This document shows, in pieces, positions 1 through 6,895 of a stretch of 10,677 nt of DNA (position 1 is its first letter; every line of letters begins with the position of its first letter). The stretch is from NCBI GenBank assembly GCA_034440595.1, contig JAWXCH010000485.1, forward strand, positions 1-10,677. Direction: 5' to 3'. The DNA comes from JAWXCH01 sp034440595 (lineage in GTDB: Bacteria > Planctomycetota > Planctomycetia > Pirellulales > JALHPA01). A model generated the notes under the pieces. That model was not told where the DNA came from and ran no database searches. It worked only from the letters and a program-made list of their open reading frames with translations. The translations under genes and the position numbers were made by a program.

Positions 1-150
1 AATCACTATACTGTGAACGATATCCAATCCCTAGGGCACCTCATCCTCTCGCGTCCGCAACCACCTTGAGCTAGCATAGATGTGTAGATACCAATGGGCG
101 GAGCCAGTGGCACACAAGTGGCATACAAAAATGCAAGTTGTCACAAAACA
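1..150. other. Intergenic segment downstream of the PSP1 gene
   Basis: No coding region is supported here. The segment lies 3' of the minus-strand PSP1 gene. It contains an 11-bp near-perfect tandem duplication (106-116 and 117-127, agtggcacaca and agtggcataca). It also contains the decamer agatgtgtag at 78-87, which recurs at 3825-3834 just past the end of another minus-strand gene. No hairpin with a T-tract that would serve as an intrinsic terminator is obvious. Confidence 0.5.
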
Positions 151-999
151 CTAGGAATCTCGGTCATCTGGTGCATCCGTTGTCTCTGCTCCTCGCTTTA
201 GCACCGTCAGCACTTCACTAGCGGGAACCAATACGCGGCGGTGATCTTCGGTTTCAACCAATAACTGCTGTGCCAGAATTTCATGCGCCAGCACTCGGCT
301 GCGGCCTCGTTGACTGATGATTTCGGATCCGATGGGTGGCAGATCTTTTTGTAGCTGTTCATACGTGTCGTATTCGTAGCGAAGGCAGCATTTGAGCCGC
401 CCGCACCGACCGGAAATCTTGGTGGGATCCAGCGTCGCCTTCTGCAATTTGGCCATCTTCATCGAGACGGGGGGCATCTCGGAGAGATGCGTGTTGCAGC
501 AGACCGGTTTGCCACAGTCGCCATAGTCGGCCAGCAATTTCGCTTCGTCACGCGAGCCAATTTGCCGCATTTCGATGCGCGTTTGAAAACTGCCCGCCAG
601 CAGTTTGACCAATTCGCGAAAATCGACACGATTCTCCGACAAATAATACACGACGATTCGCTCGCCGCCAAAGATATGCTCCACATCTACCAACTGCATT
701 GGCAAGCTAAGCTGGGCGATATGCTGTTGGCAGGTGACGAATCCATCGCGCTGCCAAGCCAGAATTCGAGACAGTTCCAGACTATCGGCCGCGGTCATTT
801 CGCGGAGAATCTGTCCCTGACCAGGGTTTTTCAGTTGAGCAACCGCTTCAGCAGTTGCTTCGCACAACACAATTGCGGACTCCAGCCCGCGCTCAGTACG
901 TGCCACGACCTGAGTTCCGCGCGATAGCACGGGGTTGTCGCGCGCCGACATGACCGCGATAAATCGCATCACTCCATAGCGAACGACGTACTTAGGCAT
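151..999 (-). CDS. PSP1 domain protein, RicT/YaaT-like
   Basis: This 282-residue protein matches the PSP1/RicT (YaaT) family. In Bacillus subtilis, RicT acts with RicA and RicF in an Fe-S-containing cytosolic complex that affects phosphorelay signalling and RNase Y-dependent mRNA processing. The diagnostic region is at residues 157-210: a CGKPVCC segment (C162, C167, C168), then the family signature PPVSMKMAK and DPTKISGRCGRLKCCLRYE (C199, C204, C205). The two C-x4-CC clusters could ligate an Fe-S centre. The N-terminal part (MPKYVVRYG...) is a typical PSP1 beta-rich start, and there is no signal peptide or membrane segment. The ATG at 999 gives a normal family length, but no Shine-Dalgarno sequence precedes it; Met11 is an alternative start. 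RicA and RicF are not encoded nearby, so the role in this organism is inferred only from the family. Confidence 0.9.
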   Translation of the reverse strand: MPKYVVRYGVMRFIAVMSARDNPVLSRGTQVVARTERGLESAIVLCEATAEAVAQLKNPGQGQILREMTAADSLELSRILAWQRDGFVTCQQHIAQLSLPMQLVDVEHIFGGERIVVYYLSENRVDFRELVKLLAGSFQTRIEMRQIGSRDEAKLLADYGDCGKPVCCNTHLSEMPPVSMKMAKLQKATLDPTKISGRCGRLKCCLRYEYDTYEQLQKDLPPIGSEIISQRGRSRVLAHEILAQQLLVETEDHRRVLVPASEVLTVLKRGAETTDAPDDRDS

Positions 1000-1130
1000 C
1001 AGTATTGACCGCGAACCATGAGGGCAAAGCAGAGGTGCAACGTACCGCGAGTATACCCGTCCGGTGAACTACCGCAAAGGTGACTCAGTTTTGCAGCCTG
1101 CGCGCCACCATGCCCTGCCCTGCCGGTACT

Positions 1131-1168
1131 CCGGCCAGTTAACTCAGCTCCGGCCAAACAACTCAGCC
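1131..1168. repeat. 19-bp imperfect tandem duplication at the dehydrogenase stop
   Basis: Positions 1131-1149 and 1150-1168 are adjacent copies matching at 15 of 19 bases; both begin ccggcca and contain aactcagc. The second copy includes the TGA stop of the minus-strand dehydrogenase (1163-1165), so the duplication extends just past the reading frame. The simplest explanation is a local slippage duplication. Confidence 0.55.
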
Positions 1169-2605
1169 CAGCGAAGGCAGCGTGAACGGTTCACGATATT
1201 TTCCCGTCAGGATCGTGTTGGCGTCCGCATTGCCGACCACCTGCTCCTTTTCGGTGTCAAATTGGAGCGATGGACCAACATGGCACTGCAATCCGTCGAG
1301 CTTGACTCCGTTTTTGGTGAGATGTTCTCCCATGCGGGCAACCGTCTGGCCAGCGGCCGAGCTTTCACCAAATGCCTGCTTGTAGGCGTCGAATGGCATT
1401 TCTTGGCCTAGTCGGTACGAGGCATTGGCCAAATGGCAAAGTCCTGAAGAGTAGTGTCCCTCCAGAATATCTGCATTCAAGTCCTCAATATTGCGGCTCC
1501 GCACGGCGGCAATGAAGTTGCCAAAATGGTCTTTGCCTGGCCCCCGCTTGACCTTGGACTTTGCCGGCGGGTCGACTGGCTCGGTTGAACCCTTGGGATA
1601 GAACTTTCCACTGGCTAGGATTCCATCCTCAAACTCGTACGTATTGCCGACGCCCTGACGATAGTAGTTGTCGCTCGGCAACCCACGAACTTCAAAGATC
1701 AACTGAACATCGCCGAACTCCATCACCGTCACCTGCGTGTTGGCGGTTTCGGCTTGATCTTTATAGCCAAAGCGTCCCCCCCAACTGGTCACCTTGGTCG
1801 GCCAGGTTGCACCTGGGATGCCCCAGCGGGCCAAGTCCATCTGATGAACGCCTTGATTACCAATGTCGCCATTGCCAAAATCCCAGAACCAGTGCCAGTT
1901 GTAATGCACAAAATTCTTGTTGAACGGATGTTCGGCGGCTGGTCCGAGCCACAGACTATAGTCCAGTTCGGCAGGTGCCTGCTCGTTCGGTTTGGTACCG
2001 ATGCTATTTCTTTTCTTGTAGCACAACCCGCGCGAGACGAGCAGCTTGCCCGCCTTGCCGCTCTTGGCCAGTTCGGCGGCTTCCAAGCCGACTTTGCCGC
2101 TTCGATTTTGAGTACCGTGTTGAACGATTCGGCCATGTTTGCGAGCCGCTTCAACCGCGACACGACCTTCATGAATGTTGTGGCTGCAAGGTTTTTCAAC
2201 GTACACATCCTTACCCGCCTGACAGGCTAGGATCGTCATCAGCGCATGCCAATGGTTAGGTGTCGCAATCGTCAGCACATCGATATTGGGATCGTCCAGA
2301 ACTGTGCGGAAGTCCTGCACGCAGGTAGGATCGTTTTTACCGATCTTTTTGACCATGTCGCTTCTACTATCGAACAGGCGACTGTCAGGATCGGCGAGAT
2401 GAGTGATTTGGACATTCTTTTGTCCAGCGAACCCTTCGATATGCGACTTGCCCCGACCATTGATCCCGGCGACTGCTACGCGAATGGTGCCATTGGCACC
2501 GATCACCTTGCCGCTGGACTTGGTCCCGGCGATGGTAAAGGTCGAAAATACGGCACTGGCGGCAAGCGAAGTCTGAAGAAACTGACGACGGCTGGTTCGA
2601 CTCAT
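1163..2605 (-). CDS. Tat-exported Gfo/Idh/MocA family oxidoreductase
   Basis: This 480-residue protein is a predicted NAD(P)-dependent dehydrogenase of the Gfo/Idh/MocA family, which usually acts on sugars, inositols or their derivatives; the substrate here cannot be read from the sequence. A twin-arginine signal (SRRQFLQ, residues 5-11) with an alanine-rich hydrophobic stretch indicates export in folded form to the periplasm. The Rossmann nucleotide-binding loop is AGINGRG (46-52), followed by ATPNHWH (114-120) and the family's EKP motif (137-139). The C-terminal half has the WHWFWDFGNGD segment (237-247) and GNQGVHQMD (249-257) seen in secreted planctomycete members. I chose the ATG at 2605 over the upstream in-frame ATG at 2644 because AGGAG stands 10 nt before it and the twin-arginine motif then falls right at the N-terminus. 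Export in the folded state would suit a protein carrying its cofactor. It is transcribed toward the PSP1 gene with a 163-bp gap, so co-transcription is possible but unproven. Confidence 0.92.
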   Translation of the reverse strand: MSRTSRRQFLQTSLAASAVFSTFTIAGTKSSGKVIGANGTIRVAVAGINGRGKSHIEGFAGQKNVQITHLADPDSRLFDSRSDMVKKIGKNDPTCVQDFRTVLDDPNIDVLTIATPNHWHALMTILACQAGKDVYVEKPCSHNIHEGRVAVEAARKHGRIVQHGTQNRSGKVGLEAAELAKSGKAGKLLVSRGLCYKKRNSIGTKPNEQAPAELDYSLWLGPAAEHPFNKNFVHYNWHWFWDFGNGDIGNQGVHQMDLARWGIPGATWPTKVTSWGGRFGYKDQAETANTQVTVMEFGDVQLIFEVRGLPSDNYYRQGVGNTYEFEDGILASGKFYPKGSTEPVDPPAKSKVKRGPGKDHFGNFIAAVRSRNIEDLNADILEGHYSSGLCHLANASYRLGQEMPFDAYKQAFGESSAAGQTVARMGEHLTKNGVKLDGLQCHVGPSLQFDTEKEQVVGNADANTILTGKYREPFTLPSLG

Positions 2606-2985
2606 AATGAGCAGTCTCCTGAAAAGCGGCGAGGTGAGGAGCACTCAGGGGAGGGTACGACCGAGTGCCAGTGGCGGTGTGAACGGTGTGCAAGGACTAA
2701 CGAGCGGGTGCCTTCAGTTTATACATCAACAGGGATTTATTATGCAGCATGCGAATAATAATTGCTACACTATTTTCGGTCTGGTTGCGGTATTTTCGTA
2801 TCGAACGGCCACAGACATCCTGCACATTGTCCAATGTTTCAAACTTGTCGGCGAATACAAGATCGGGCCGTGCGAGCTGGAAAACTATGCTTTAATGCCG
2901 AAAAGTCATGGGCACTCGAATTTTTCGATCAATCGGCTACATTGATCACCTGGGTCAGAACTTCCTCATACAAGGAGATTGTGAA
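2606..2985. promoter_or_regulatory. Divergent intergenic region between dehydrogenase and lipoprotein genes
   Basis: This stretch separates the divergent starts at 2605 (minus) and 2986 (plus) and must hold promoters for both. I could not single out a convincing -35/-10 pair on either strand. It looks more AT-rich than the flanking genes from about 2720 onward. A perfect 7-bp inverted repeat lies at 2927-2947, and a Shine-Dalgarno sequence (aaggag) at 2972-2977. An open frame of 112 codons runs plus-strand from within the dehydrogenase signal region, but it has no family features or start signal and is not called. Confidence 0.5.
2927..2947. promoter_or_regulatory. 7-bp inverted repeat upstream of the lipoprotein gene
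   Basis: gatcaat (2927-2933) and attgatc (2941-2947) are perfect inverted copies separated by 7 nt, ending 38 nt before the ATG at 2986. This could be a dimeric regulator site or a small 5' UTR hairpin. The symmetry is seen directly; the role is inference, and 7-bp repeats can also arise by chance. Confidence 0.35.
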
Positions 2986-3399
2986 ATGAATTGGGTCACG
3001 AAATTGTCCGCTTTGTCCGTCCTCGGGCTATGCACCCTGGCTACCCCGGGCTGCACGGGTAAAGAAGCGACGGACGCTGTCAACAAGGCTGGTGAATTCA
3101 CCAAAGAAAAGAAAGACGCTGTGGAGAAAGAGGTCAGCGATCACTTGGCGATGTTGGATACCAAGATTAAGGATCTAACGGAGCAGGCAAAAACCGCCAC
3201 CGGGGACGCCAAGAAAAAGGCGGATGAGCAACTGGCAAAGCTGACGCCGCTACGTGATGAGGTCGCGAAGCATCTGGAAGACGTAAAGAACGCAACCGCG
3301 GAGTCCTGGAAAAAGCTCACGGACGGTGCTGAATCAGCTTCCGAAAAGCTGAAAGCCAAGATCCACGAGGCTACTGAGCCGAAGTCAGAAACGCATTAA
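2986..3399 (+). CDS. Small Lys/Glu-rich predicted lipoprotein
   Basis: This 137-residue protein has an N-terminal secretion signal: a Lys at residue 6, a hydrophobic core (residues 8-20) and a cysteine at 23 preceded by TPG. That is an imperfect lipobox, so lipid attachment is likely but not certain. The mature part (24-137) is almost entirely helix-forming and charged, rich in Ala, Lys, Glu and Asp with heptad-like spacing, which predicts a long amphipathic helix or coiled coil in the periplasm. I recognise no named family; it resembles small envelope coiled-coil lipoproteins only in composition. The start is the ATG at 2986, set 8 nt after a strong aaggag (2972-2977); an in-frame ATG at 2908 lacks such a site and would bury the signal peptide. 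The gene is a single-cistron unit closed by a strong terminator 24 nt after the stop. Its function is unknown. Confidence 0.8.
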   Translation: MNWVTKLSALSVLGLCTLATPGCTGKEATDAVNKAGEFTKEKKDAVEKEVSDHLAMLDTKIKDLTEQAKTATGDAKKKADEQLAKLTPLRDEVAKHLEDVKNATAESWKKLTDGAESASEKLKAKIHEATEPKSETH

Positions 3400-3423
3400 G
3401 TAAAAGTAGAAGTCGAATTTACA

Positions 3424-3457
3424 CCGCTGCGAGGCGAGCGCCTCGCAGCGGTTTTTT
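3424..3457 (+). terminator. Rho-independent terminator of the lipoprotein gene
   Basis: A perfect GC-rich stem of up to 13 bp (3424-3436 with 3439-3451) is followed directly by six T residues (3452-3457). The formal loop is only 2 nt, so the innermost pairs probably open. It lies 24 nt past the stop at 3399, which is the classic arrangement for intrinsic termination on the plus strand. Confidence 0.93.
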
Positions 3458-3576
3458 CGTGCGCGAGCTGAACGGAAGCGGTTTCACTTTAGCCCCACTG
3501 GCAGCAGTCGTTTCGACCTAAAAATCCTTATGCGCGCAACGCAGACTGGCGATTGAATACCGTGATGTAATTTCCA

Positions 3577-3666
3577 ATGTACGCCGAAGGCGTTCCATAC
3601 CGAAGCCTAGGGTCGCTGCGCAGCAGTTAACAAAGAAATAAATCGGTTACCGCGAAGCGGTTACAC
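3577..3666 (+). repeat. Composite palindromic element, copy A
   Basis: In order it contains a short palindrome acgccgaaggcgt (3581-3593), a second palindrome whose core is gctgcgcagc (3615-3624), a gttaac (3626-3631), and a third imperfect palindrome (3645-3664) built on ccgcgaagcgg. Copy B at 3707-3798, read on the opposite strand, has the same modules in the same order. The middle palindrome is eroded here compared with copy B. It resembles REP/BIME-type intergenic elements in architecture; family membership is inferred. Confidence 0.75.
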
Positions 3667-3706
3667 AAGCAGCTACGATCGCGTTTTGCTCAAACCCAGG
3701 TTTGAA

Positions 3707-3798
3707 TGTAACCACTTCGTGGTAACTGGTTGGATGGGGACGTTAACCCCAGGTGCGCTGCGCGACCTGGGGCTATGGAATGTAACGCCTTCGGCGTA
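3707..3798 (-). repeat. Composite palindromic element, copy B (inverted)
   Basis: Read on the minus strand it contains acgccgaaggcgt (3797-3785), a middle palindrome with 8-bp arms ccccaggt and acctgggg (3747-3754 and 3765-3772), gttaac (3742-3747) and a third palindrome with arms accac and gtggt (3710-3721). The last palindrome carries the same internal T-T mismatch as copy A, so the copies descend from a common sequence rather than being unrelated hairpins. The two copies face each other across about 40 bp. Confidence 0.78.
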
Positions 3799-3837
3799 TT
3801 TGTGACAAATCTGCAAGCGGGCAAAGATGTGTAGTCA

Positions 3838-4749
3838 CTAAGGCTCTAACCGCGCAAAGAACTGGCCAATCGCGTCGTACCATTGCTTGCTTGGCATATC
3901 GTTGTGATCGCCGCCGGCGATTGTGACAAACTGCTTCGGCTCGTTGGCCGCAGCGAATAATTTTTGACCAGACGCAAACGGGACGATGCGATCGTGGTTG
4001 CCATGCGATTGCAGCAGCGGCCCGTGGTAGTTCTTGATCTTGGCAAGCGAATCGTATCGATTTCGCATCAGCCACTTCACTGGTATCCACGGAAAATGTG
4101 CGCTCGCCGCATCAGGGAGTGAAGCAAACGCATTCTGAAGAATCACGCCGCGTGCCCCATCCATTGCCAGATCCACCGCGACGCCACTTCCGAGCGACTC
4201 GCCGAGCAGGACAATCTGATCCTCTGGTATGCCCGCCTTGGTCGCCAGCCACTCTCTGGCCGCACGCGAATCGTCCAATATACCGGCCTCATTGGGCGAT
4301 CCGGCGCTGCGCCCGTAGCCTCGGTAGTCAAACAGCAGCACCGACGCACCGAGCCGATTCAGCACAATCGCCTGGCTGACGCGATGTGAAATATTGCCAC
4401 CGTTACCGTGACAAAAGAGGACGACAGCCTGGGGGTCTGGATTCGGCAGGTACCAGCCGTGCAATTCGGTACCGTCGGCGGACGTAAACTCTGCATTCTC
4501 AAAACCAGCCGGCAACACGACGTCTGATTTCAGCGGCGACGGATGGTAGACCAGTGAGTTCTCGAATAGCCACATTAGCAAAACCACTGCCAGATAGATG
4601 ACGACGACGAACTTTAGTGTGCGCATCAACCGCCGCGACCAGGGATTGGTGGCAGCGGCTGGCGTGCCGCCTACAGACAGATCGCCCGGATTATTTAGCG
4701 GAGGATTGGATGTTGCCAAACGATTGTCCCCAACGCAAGGCAGCCGCAT
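3838..4749 (-). CDS. Membrane-anchored alpha/beta hydrolase
   Basis: This is a serine hydrolase of the alpha/beta fold, closest in pattern to the Bem46/YfhR-type peptidase S33-like proteins. The substrate is unknown; esterase or peptidase activity is possible. Numbered from the ATG at 4749 (303 residues), a membrane segment spans about 44-61, followed by HGNGG (114-118, oxyanion loop), DYRGYGRS (141-148), the nucleophile elbow GESLGSG with Ser185, the acid in GNHDRIVP (Asp253) and the catalytic His282 in GGDHND. The triad is complete. The start is uncertain: the ATG at 4749 lies inside a strong hairpin and lacks a Shine-Dalgarno sequence. The ATG at 4626 would give a 262-residue protein beginning just before the membrane segment, the usual architecture of the family, but it also lacks a clear ribosome site. 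The catalytic domain should face the periplasm, assuming an N-in signal anchor. It lies 82 bp downstream of the DUF1571 gene on the same strand. Confidence 0.9.
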   Translation of the reverse strand: MRLPCVGDNRLATSNPPLNNPGDLSVGGTPAAATNPWSRRLMRTLKFVVVIYLAVVLLMWLFENSLVYHPSPLKSDVVLPAGFENAEFTSADGTELHGWYLPNPDPQAVVLFCHGNGGNISHRVSQAIVLNRLGASVLLFDYRGYGRSAGSPNEAGILDDSRAAREWLATKAGIPEDQIVLLGESLGSGVAVDLAMDGARGVILQNAFASLPDAASAHFPWIPVKWLMRNRYDSLAKIKNYHGPLLQSHGNHDRIVPFASGQKLFAAANEPKQFVTIAGGDHNDMPSKQWYDAIGQFFARLEP

Positions 4750-4768
4750 CGGAGTCCGACGCGGCTGC
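4740..4768. repeat. Near-perfect hairpin between DUF1571 and hydrolase genes
   Basis: Arms gcagccgc (4740-4747) and gcggctgc (4761-4768) pair perfectly. After one A-C mismatch, tcgga (4749-4753) pairs with tccga (4755-4759) around a single-base loop. No T-tract follows on either strand, so it is not a standard intrinsic terminator. It could be a transcript-end or processing hairpin for the DUF1571 mRNA. It covers the upstream candidate ATG of the hydrolase (4749). Confidence 0.65.
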
Positions 4769-4831
4769 GGTATAGTGCGACTGCCATTGGTGGGCAGATA
4801 GTGGTCAAGCTGGCCTGTTGCCAGAAGGCAG

Positions 4832-5746
4832 CTACTGCGCTCTCTTCTGGAAATTGTAGGCCGGATTGCGAATGTCGAAGTCCGCGTCGGTCAGGCCTTG
4901 ATTCAGCTTGATCCTGGCATACGTGTACTCCTCCGTCAGCACTGGCGCTCCACCTGGCGTTGTCGGCCAGTCGTAGGCTTCATAGCGAATCGGAATGTTT
5001 AGCGCATTGTCAACGTAGATCCGTGCGACGTTGAACAGAAAGTTCTTGCGTGGAACTGGGTGCGTCACTTGAATCATCGTGCATTCACGAGGTTCTGGCG
5101 TCTTGATGGTCGCTTTTTTGAACTCGACTTCAGTCTCGCCGAACTTGCGATCGTTTTCGGCGACTTCAATCAAACGCTTGGTCAGGTTCTTGATGCCGAC
5201 TTCGGTGATGGGATATTTGTTTCCGGCCATTGCCATCGGAGAGTTCGGCTTGAGTTGCATCGGCCCAAACACGGCCTTAAAGCCTCGTCCTTCATGGCCA
5301 ATCAAATTGCCATCATTGGCCCCGGCAACGTAGATGACTTCTCGACCCGCAATATCAGCCGGCTTCAAAAACTTCAAATAAACGCTGAATGGCTCGTGGC
5401 GAATCTTGGCTTCCATATACTCGGGCTCTTTGAGCTCGCCATTGATCCGCTCACGCTTGATCAGAATGCAAGTGTAGTCTTTGATATTGTCCTTGATGTT
5501 CCGCATCCCCTTGTAGGCGATGTCGAGCGCCGGCTCGATCGGATGGCCCGTCAACGTGCCAAGCTCGGGCGAAACATCGGCGGATGCCGCAGGGCCAGTG
5601 GCACTAGCCGGAGGCAAGGTCGCTACATTAAAATTGCCGGACGGAACTTGTCCGAAGGTGGACGAAGTCCATGAGCCTGACAGCCCCGAGAGGCCGGCAA
5701 GCACAGACAGGATCGCGATACGGCGAATGGATTTGAGAACCGACAT
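4832..5746 (-). CDS. DUF1571 family secreted protein
   Basis: This 304-residue exported protein belongs by sequence pattern to the DUF1571 family, which is common in Planctomycetes and has no established biochemical role. Residues 1-33 form a Sec signal peptide (MSVLKSIRRIAIL, then a hydrophobic core, ending near TFGQ), followed by a Pro/Ala/Ser-rich linker to about residue 70. The domain then runs from LDIAYKGMRNIKDNIKDYTC through the typical YLKFLKPADIAGREVIYV, FGPMQLKPNSPMAM and MIQVTHP segments to a C-terminal EEYTYARIKLNQGLTDADFD. That ending suggests a LolA-like beta-sheet fold; this last point is inference. I chose the ATG at 5746 because aaggag lies 6 nt upstream on the minus strand. 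Extending to the ATG at 5854 adds 36 residues that would hide the signal peptide. It is transcribed away from the MBL gene and toward the hydrolase gene. Confidence 0.9.
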   Translation of the reverse strand: MSVLKSIRRIAILSVLAGLSGLSGSWTSSTFGQVPSGNFNVATLPPASATGPAASADVSPELGTLTGHPIEPALDIAYKGMRNIKDNIKDYTCILIKRERINGELKEPEYMEAKIRHEPFSVYLKFLKPADIAGREVIYVAGANDGNLIGHEGRGFKAVFGPMQLKPNSPMAMAGNKYPITEVGIKNLTKRLIEVAENDRKFGETEVEFKKATIKTPEPRECTMIQVTHPVPRKNFLFNVARIYVDNALNIPIRYEAYDWPTTPGGAPVLTEEYTYARIKLNQGLTDADFDIRNPAYNFQKRAQ

Positions 5747-6238
5747 AGTAAACTCCTTTTTGCTATGAAACCGCATCGTTCGACAGCCTTGAACTCCGTT
5801 TTGTGCTGACGGCGGCACTAAGTGAGTTGGATTTAGTTTCGTTTTAATGGTCAATCAGTTGTAGGTACGGCCAACTGGCTCGTTTTGTTTGCGACTCAAA
5901 CCAATCTGCTTGTCCGACTACTGTAGCCACCATTATCCGGGCCGCGGCGTCAGCGACAAGACCGATACTCAGGCAATCACCGTACCAAATACAGATTATT
6001 TCCGAGTTTGTGACGTGCTAGCGAGTAAACCGAGCCATTTATTAGCAAAATCCGTCGTCAGATCGTGAAATTGCCACTGGATCGCTAATGTCTGCCCGTT
6101 TTGCACACTTATGGTTGAATATCGCCGCTTCAGTTTAGATATAATTACAATCCTTTTGCAAAGCGGCCCAACTGCCTATCTTACCTGAGTTCGCAAGCTG
6201 TATTGTGTGACTTATCCCATCTGTGTTGGAGCAATCGA
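5747..6238. promoter_or_regulatory. Divergent intergenic region between DUF1571 and MBL genes
   Basis: No gene is supported in this region between divergent starts. Apart from the aaggag ribosome site of the DUF1571 gene (5752-5757, minus strand) and a sigma70-like candidate at 6115-6145, I see no repeat, hairpin with T-tract or riboswitch-like structure. No convincing minus-strand promoter was found; a ttgacc on that strand near 5852 has no matching -10 at normal spacing. Confidence 0.45.
6115..6145 (+). promoter_or_regulatory. Candidate sigma70-type promoter for the MBL gene
   Basis: TTGAAT (6115-6120) and a perfect TATAAT (6140-6145) stand 19 nt apart, about 2 nt longer than ideal. The expected start near 6152 leaves a leader of about 85 nt before the likely start codon. 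The -10 box is strong; the -35 match and spacing are only fair. Confidence 0.45.
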
Positions 6239-6895
6239 TTGAGCGACCAAGGCGAAGTGCGGATCGAAACCATAGTTTCGCGTCCTTTTGACGAAAACAC
6301 GTTCATTATCTGGCGTGCCGATCGGTCCGACTGCCTGGTGGTGGATCCTGGTTTTGAACCGGATTTGATCCTGGAATTGTTAGAACGCGAGCGATTAACT
6401 CCTGCGGCTGTTCTCAATACTCATGGTCATGCCGACCATATTGGTGGCAATTCGACCATGAAAGAGCGCTGGCCGGATGTGCCACTTATCATCGGCGCTG
6501 GGGATGCTAGCAAACTGAGCGATTCGATGGCCAATTTGTCGGCACCCTTTGGTTTTGCGATTTTCAGTCCGCCCGCCGATCGACTGGTGAAGGAAGGAGA
6601 CCAAGTGGAAGCGGCTGGCTTTGATCTGTTGGTGCGGGAAATCCCCGGCCATTCGTCAGGACACGTGGTGTTTATCTGTCACGGCGTCGATCCAGTCATT
6701 GTACTGGGTGGAGACGTGCTATTTTCCGGCAGTATTGGCCGCACGGACTTCCCTGACGGGGACCAAGCCTTGCTACTAAGCGGGATCCGTGCGAAGCTTT
6801 ACGACCTGCCAGATTCCACAATCGTCCTGCCGGGGCACGGAGAGCCAACCACTGTGGGGCGAGAGAAAACCACCAACCCGTTTGTTCGCGCATGA
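6239..6895 (+). CDS. Metallo-beta-lactamase-fold hydrolase, glyoxalase II-like
   Basis: This is a zinc-dependent hydrolase of the MBL superfamily in the glyoxalase II-like group; the substrate, often a thioester, is not determined by the sequence. In the 218-residue form, the metal-binding motif THGHADH gives H62, H64, D66 and H67. H138 in GHSSGH, D159 in GGDVLFSGSIGRTDFP and H200 in LPGHGEPTTVGREK complete the dinuclear site. There is no signal peptide or membrane segment, so it is cytosolic. No ATG is available at the 5' end. I chose TTG at 6239 because TGGAG (6227-6231) lies 7 nt upstream. GTG at 6257 would give the common family start (RIETIVSRPFDEN), and TTG at 6203 is possible but has no support. 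The stop is 98 bp before the ABC ATPase gene on the same strand, so the genes may share a transcript, though no functional link is evident. Confidence 0.88.
   Translation: MSDQGEVRIETIVSRPFDENTFIIWRADRSDCLVVDPGFEPDLILELLERERLTPAAVLNTHGHADHIGGNSTMKERWPDVPLIIGAGDASKLSDSMANLSAPFGFAIFSPPADRLVKEGDQVEAAGFDLLVREIPGHSSGHVVFICHGVDPVIVLGGDVLFSGSIGRTDFPDGDQALLLSGIRAKLYDLPDSTIVLPGHGEPTTVGREKTTNPFVRA

Larger units (their letters stand above)
3458..3837. other. Intergenic region between convergent genes, mostly repeat
   Basis: This stretch lies between the lipoprotein gene's terminator and the end of the convergent hydrolase gene. About 3458-3576 shows no gene or recognisable element. The rest is dominated by two inverted copies of a composite palindromic element (3577-3666 and 3707-3798). 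The decamer agatgtgtag at 3825-3834 sits 4 nt past the hydrolase stop codon. Confidence 0.6.

Noticed and set aside
487..927. Plus-strand open frame of 146 codons opposite the PSP1 gene
   Set aside because: It is antisense to a well-supported family member and has no recognisable domain or ribosome site.
1754..2230. Plus-strand open frame of 158 codons opposite the dehydrogenase gene
   Set aside because: The minus strand encodes clear Gfo/Idh/MocA motifs here; the plus-strand product looks like a mirror frame without features.
2607..2945. Plus-strand open frame of 112 codons upstream of the lipoprotein gene
   Set aside because: Its first part lies over the dehydrogenase ribosome site and leader, it has no Shine-Dalgarno sequence, and the residue composition is unlike a protein domain.
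3577..3798. CRISPR-like array
   Set aside because: The repeats are inverted, only two copies, internally palindromic and without regular spacers or cas genes.
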